From assembly GCA_013202615.1 (NCBI GenBank), contig JABMRL010000096.1:1-7294 (forward strand): a stretch of DNA of 7,294 nt. Reading direction: 5' to 3'. A program made the position numbers and the translations under genes. The notes under the pieces were generated by a model. The model had not been told where the DNA came from. It made no database searches and was given only the letters and a program-made list of their open reading frames with translations. Within the stretch, counting starts at the first letter, position 1, and each line of letters begins with the position of its first letter. The DNA comes from Dehalococcoidia bacterium. Its GTDB lineage: Bacteria > Chloroflexota > Dehalococcoidia > Dehalococcoidales > RBG-16-60-22. Below are positions 7,255 through 7,294 of this stretch, piece after piece.

Positions 7255-7288
7255 AACTAAAATCTACAAATATATTTAGAGGTGAGCT

Positions 7289-7294
7289 ATGAAA
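7289..7294 (+). CDS. Start of a gene running off the right edge (Met-Lys...)
   Basis: Only ATG AAA is visible. The call rests on a strong ribosome-binding site, GAGGTGA at 7280-7286, two bases before the ATG (the core GAGGTG ends three bases upstream), and on the promoter at 7225-7254. Nothing can be said about the product. It is transcribed divergently from the coiled-coil operon and so may share its regulatory region. Confidence 0.6.

Larger units (their letters stand above)
7029..7288. other. AT-rich divergent intergenic region
   Basis: This 260-base stretch separates the minus-strand coiled-coil operon from a plus-strand gene starting at 7289. It holds a promoter facing each way and runs of T or A at 7076-7081, 7087-7095, 7119-7124 and 7148-7155. 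Such tracts can bend DNA or act as upstream promoter elements. I see no RNA gene, terminator hairpin or plausible ORF in it. Confidence 0.6.

Overview
The window looks like chromosomal DNA from a bacterium. The two metabolic enzymes are of bacterial type: an octameric-length enolase and a class I GAPDH with a Cys-His active site. The tubulin-superfamily protein next to them resembles archaeal CetZ proteins more than canonical FtsZ. From memory, such a combination fits Chloroflexota (Dehalococcoidia-like lineages), but this taxonomic call is inference and no rRNA or other marker is present to test it.

Layout. (1) Positions 1-2781, plus strand: the last codons of an unidentified gene, a 103-residue protein of unknown function, enolase (eno) and glyceraldehyde-3-phosphate dehydrogenase (gap). 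They are tightly spaced (gaps of 35, 5 and 40 bases) and probably form one transcription unit carrying lower glycolysis/gluconeogenesis steps. (2) Positions 2782-3019: an intergenic region with a good sigma-70-type promoter (TTGACA, 18-base spacer, TACAAT) and one very small, doubtful Cys-containing ORF. (3) Positions 3020-4195, plus strand: a 391-residue tubulin/FtsZ-superfamily GTPase with intact nucleotide-binding loops. (4) Positions 4268-7028, minus strand, convergent with the GTPase: a two-gene operon (transcribed 723-residue gene first, then 176-residue gene) encoding Ala/Glu/Lys/Arg-rich, entirely helical repeat proteins without signal peptides or membrane segments. (5) Positions 7029-7288: an AT-rich divergent promoter region, then the first two codons of a further plus-strand gene with a strong ribosome-binding site.

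The most interesting part is the right two thirds. The 723-residue protein contains 19 copies of a 25-residue repeat. Twelve are in perfect tandem; the rest mostly alternate with 22-residue units. The 176-residue protein contains eleven uninterrupted 11-residue repeats (hendecads) with a clean a-d-e-h core, and within these a 44-residue super-repeat. These are non-heptad coiled-coil or amphipathic-helix architectures. Their position beside a CetZ-like GTPase suggests a bacterial cytoskeletal or membrane-associated scaffold system. The repeats are seen directly; the functional link to the GTPase is a hypothesis based only on adjacency.
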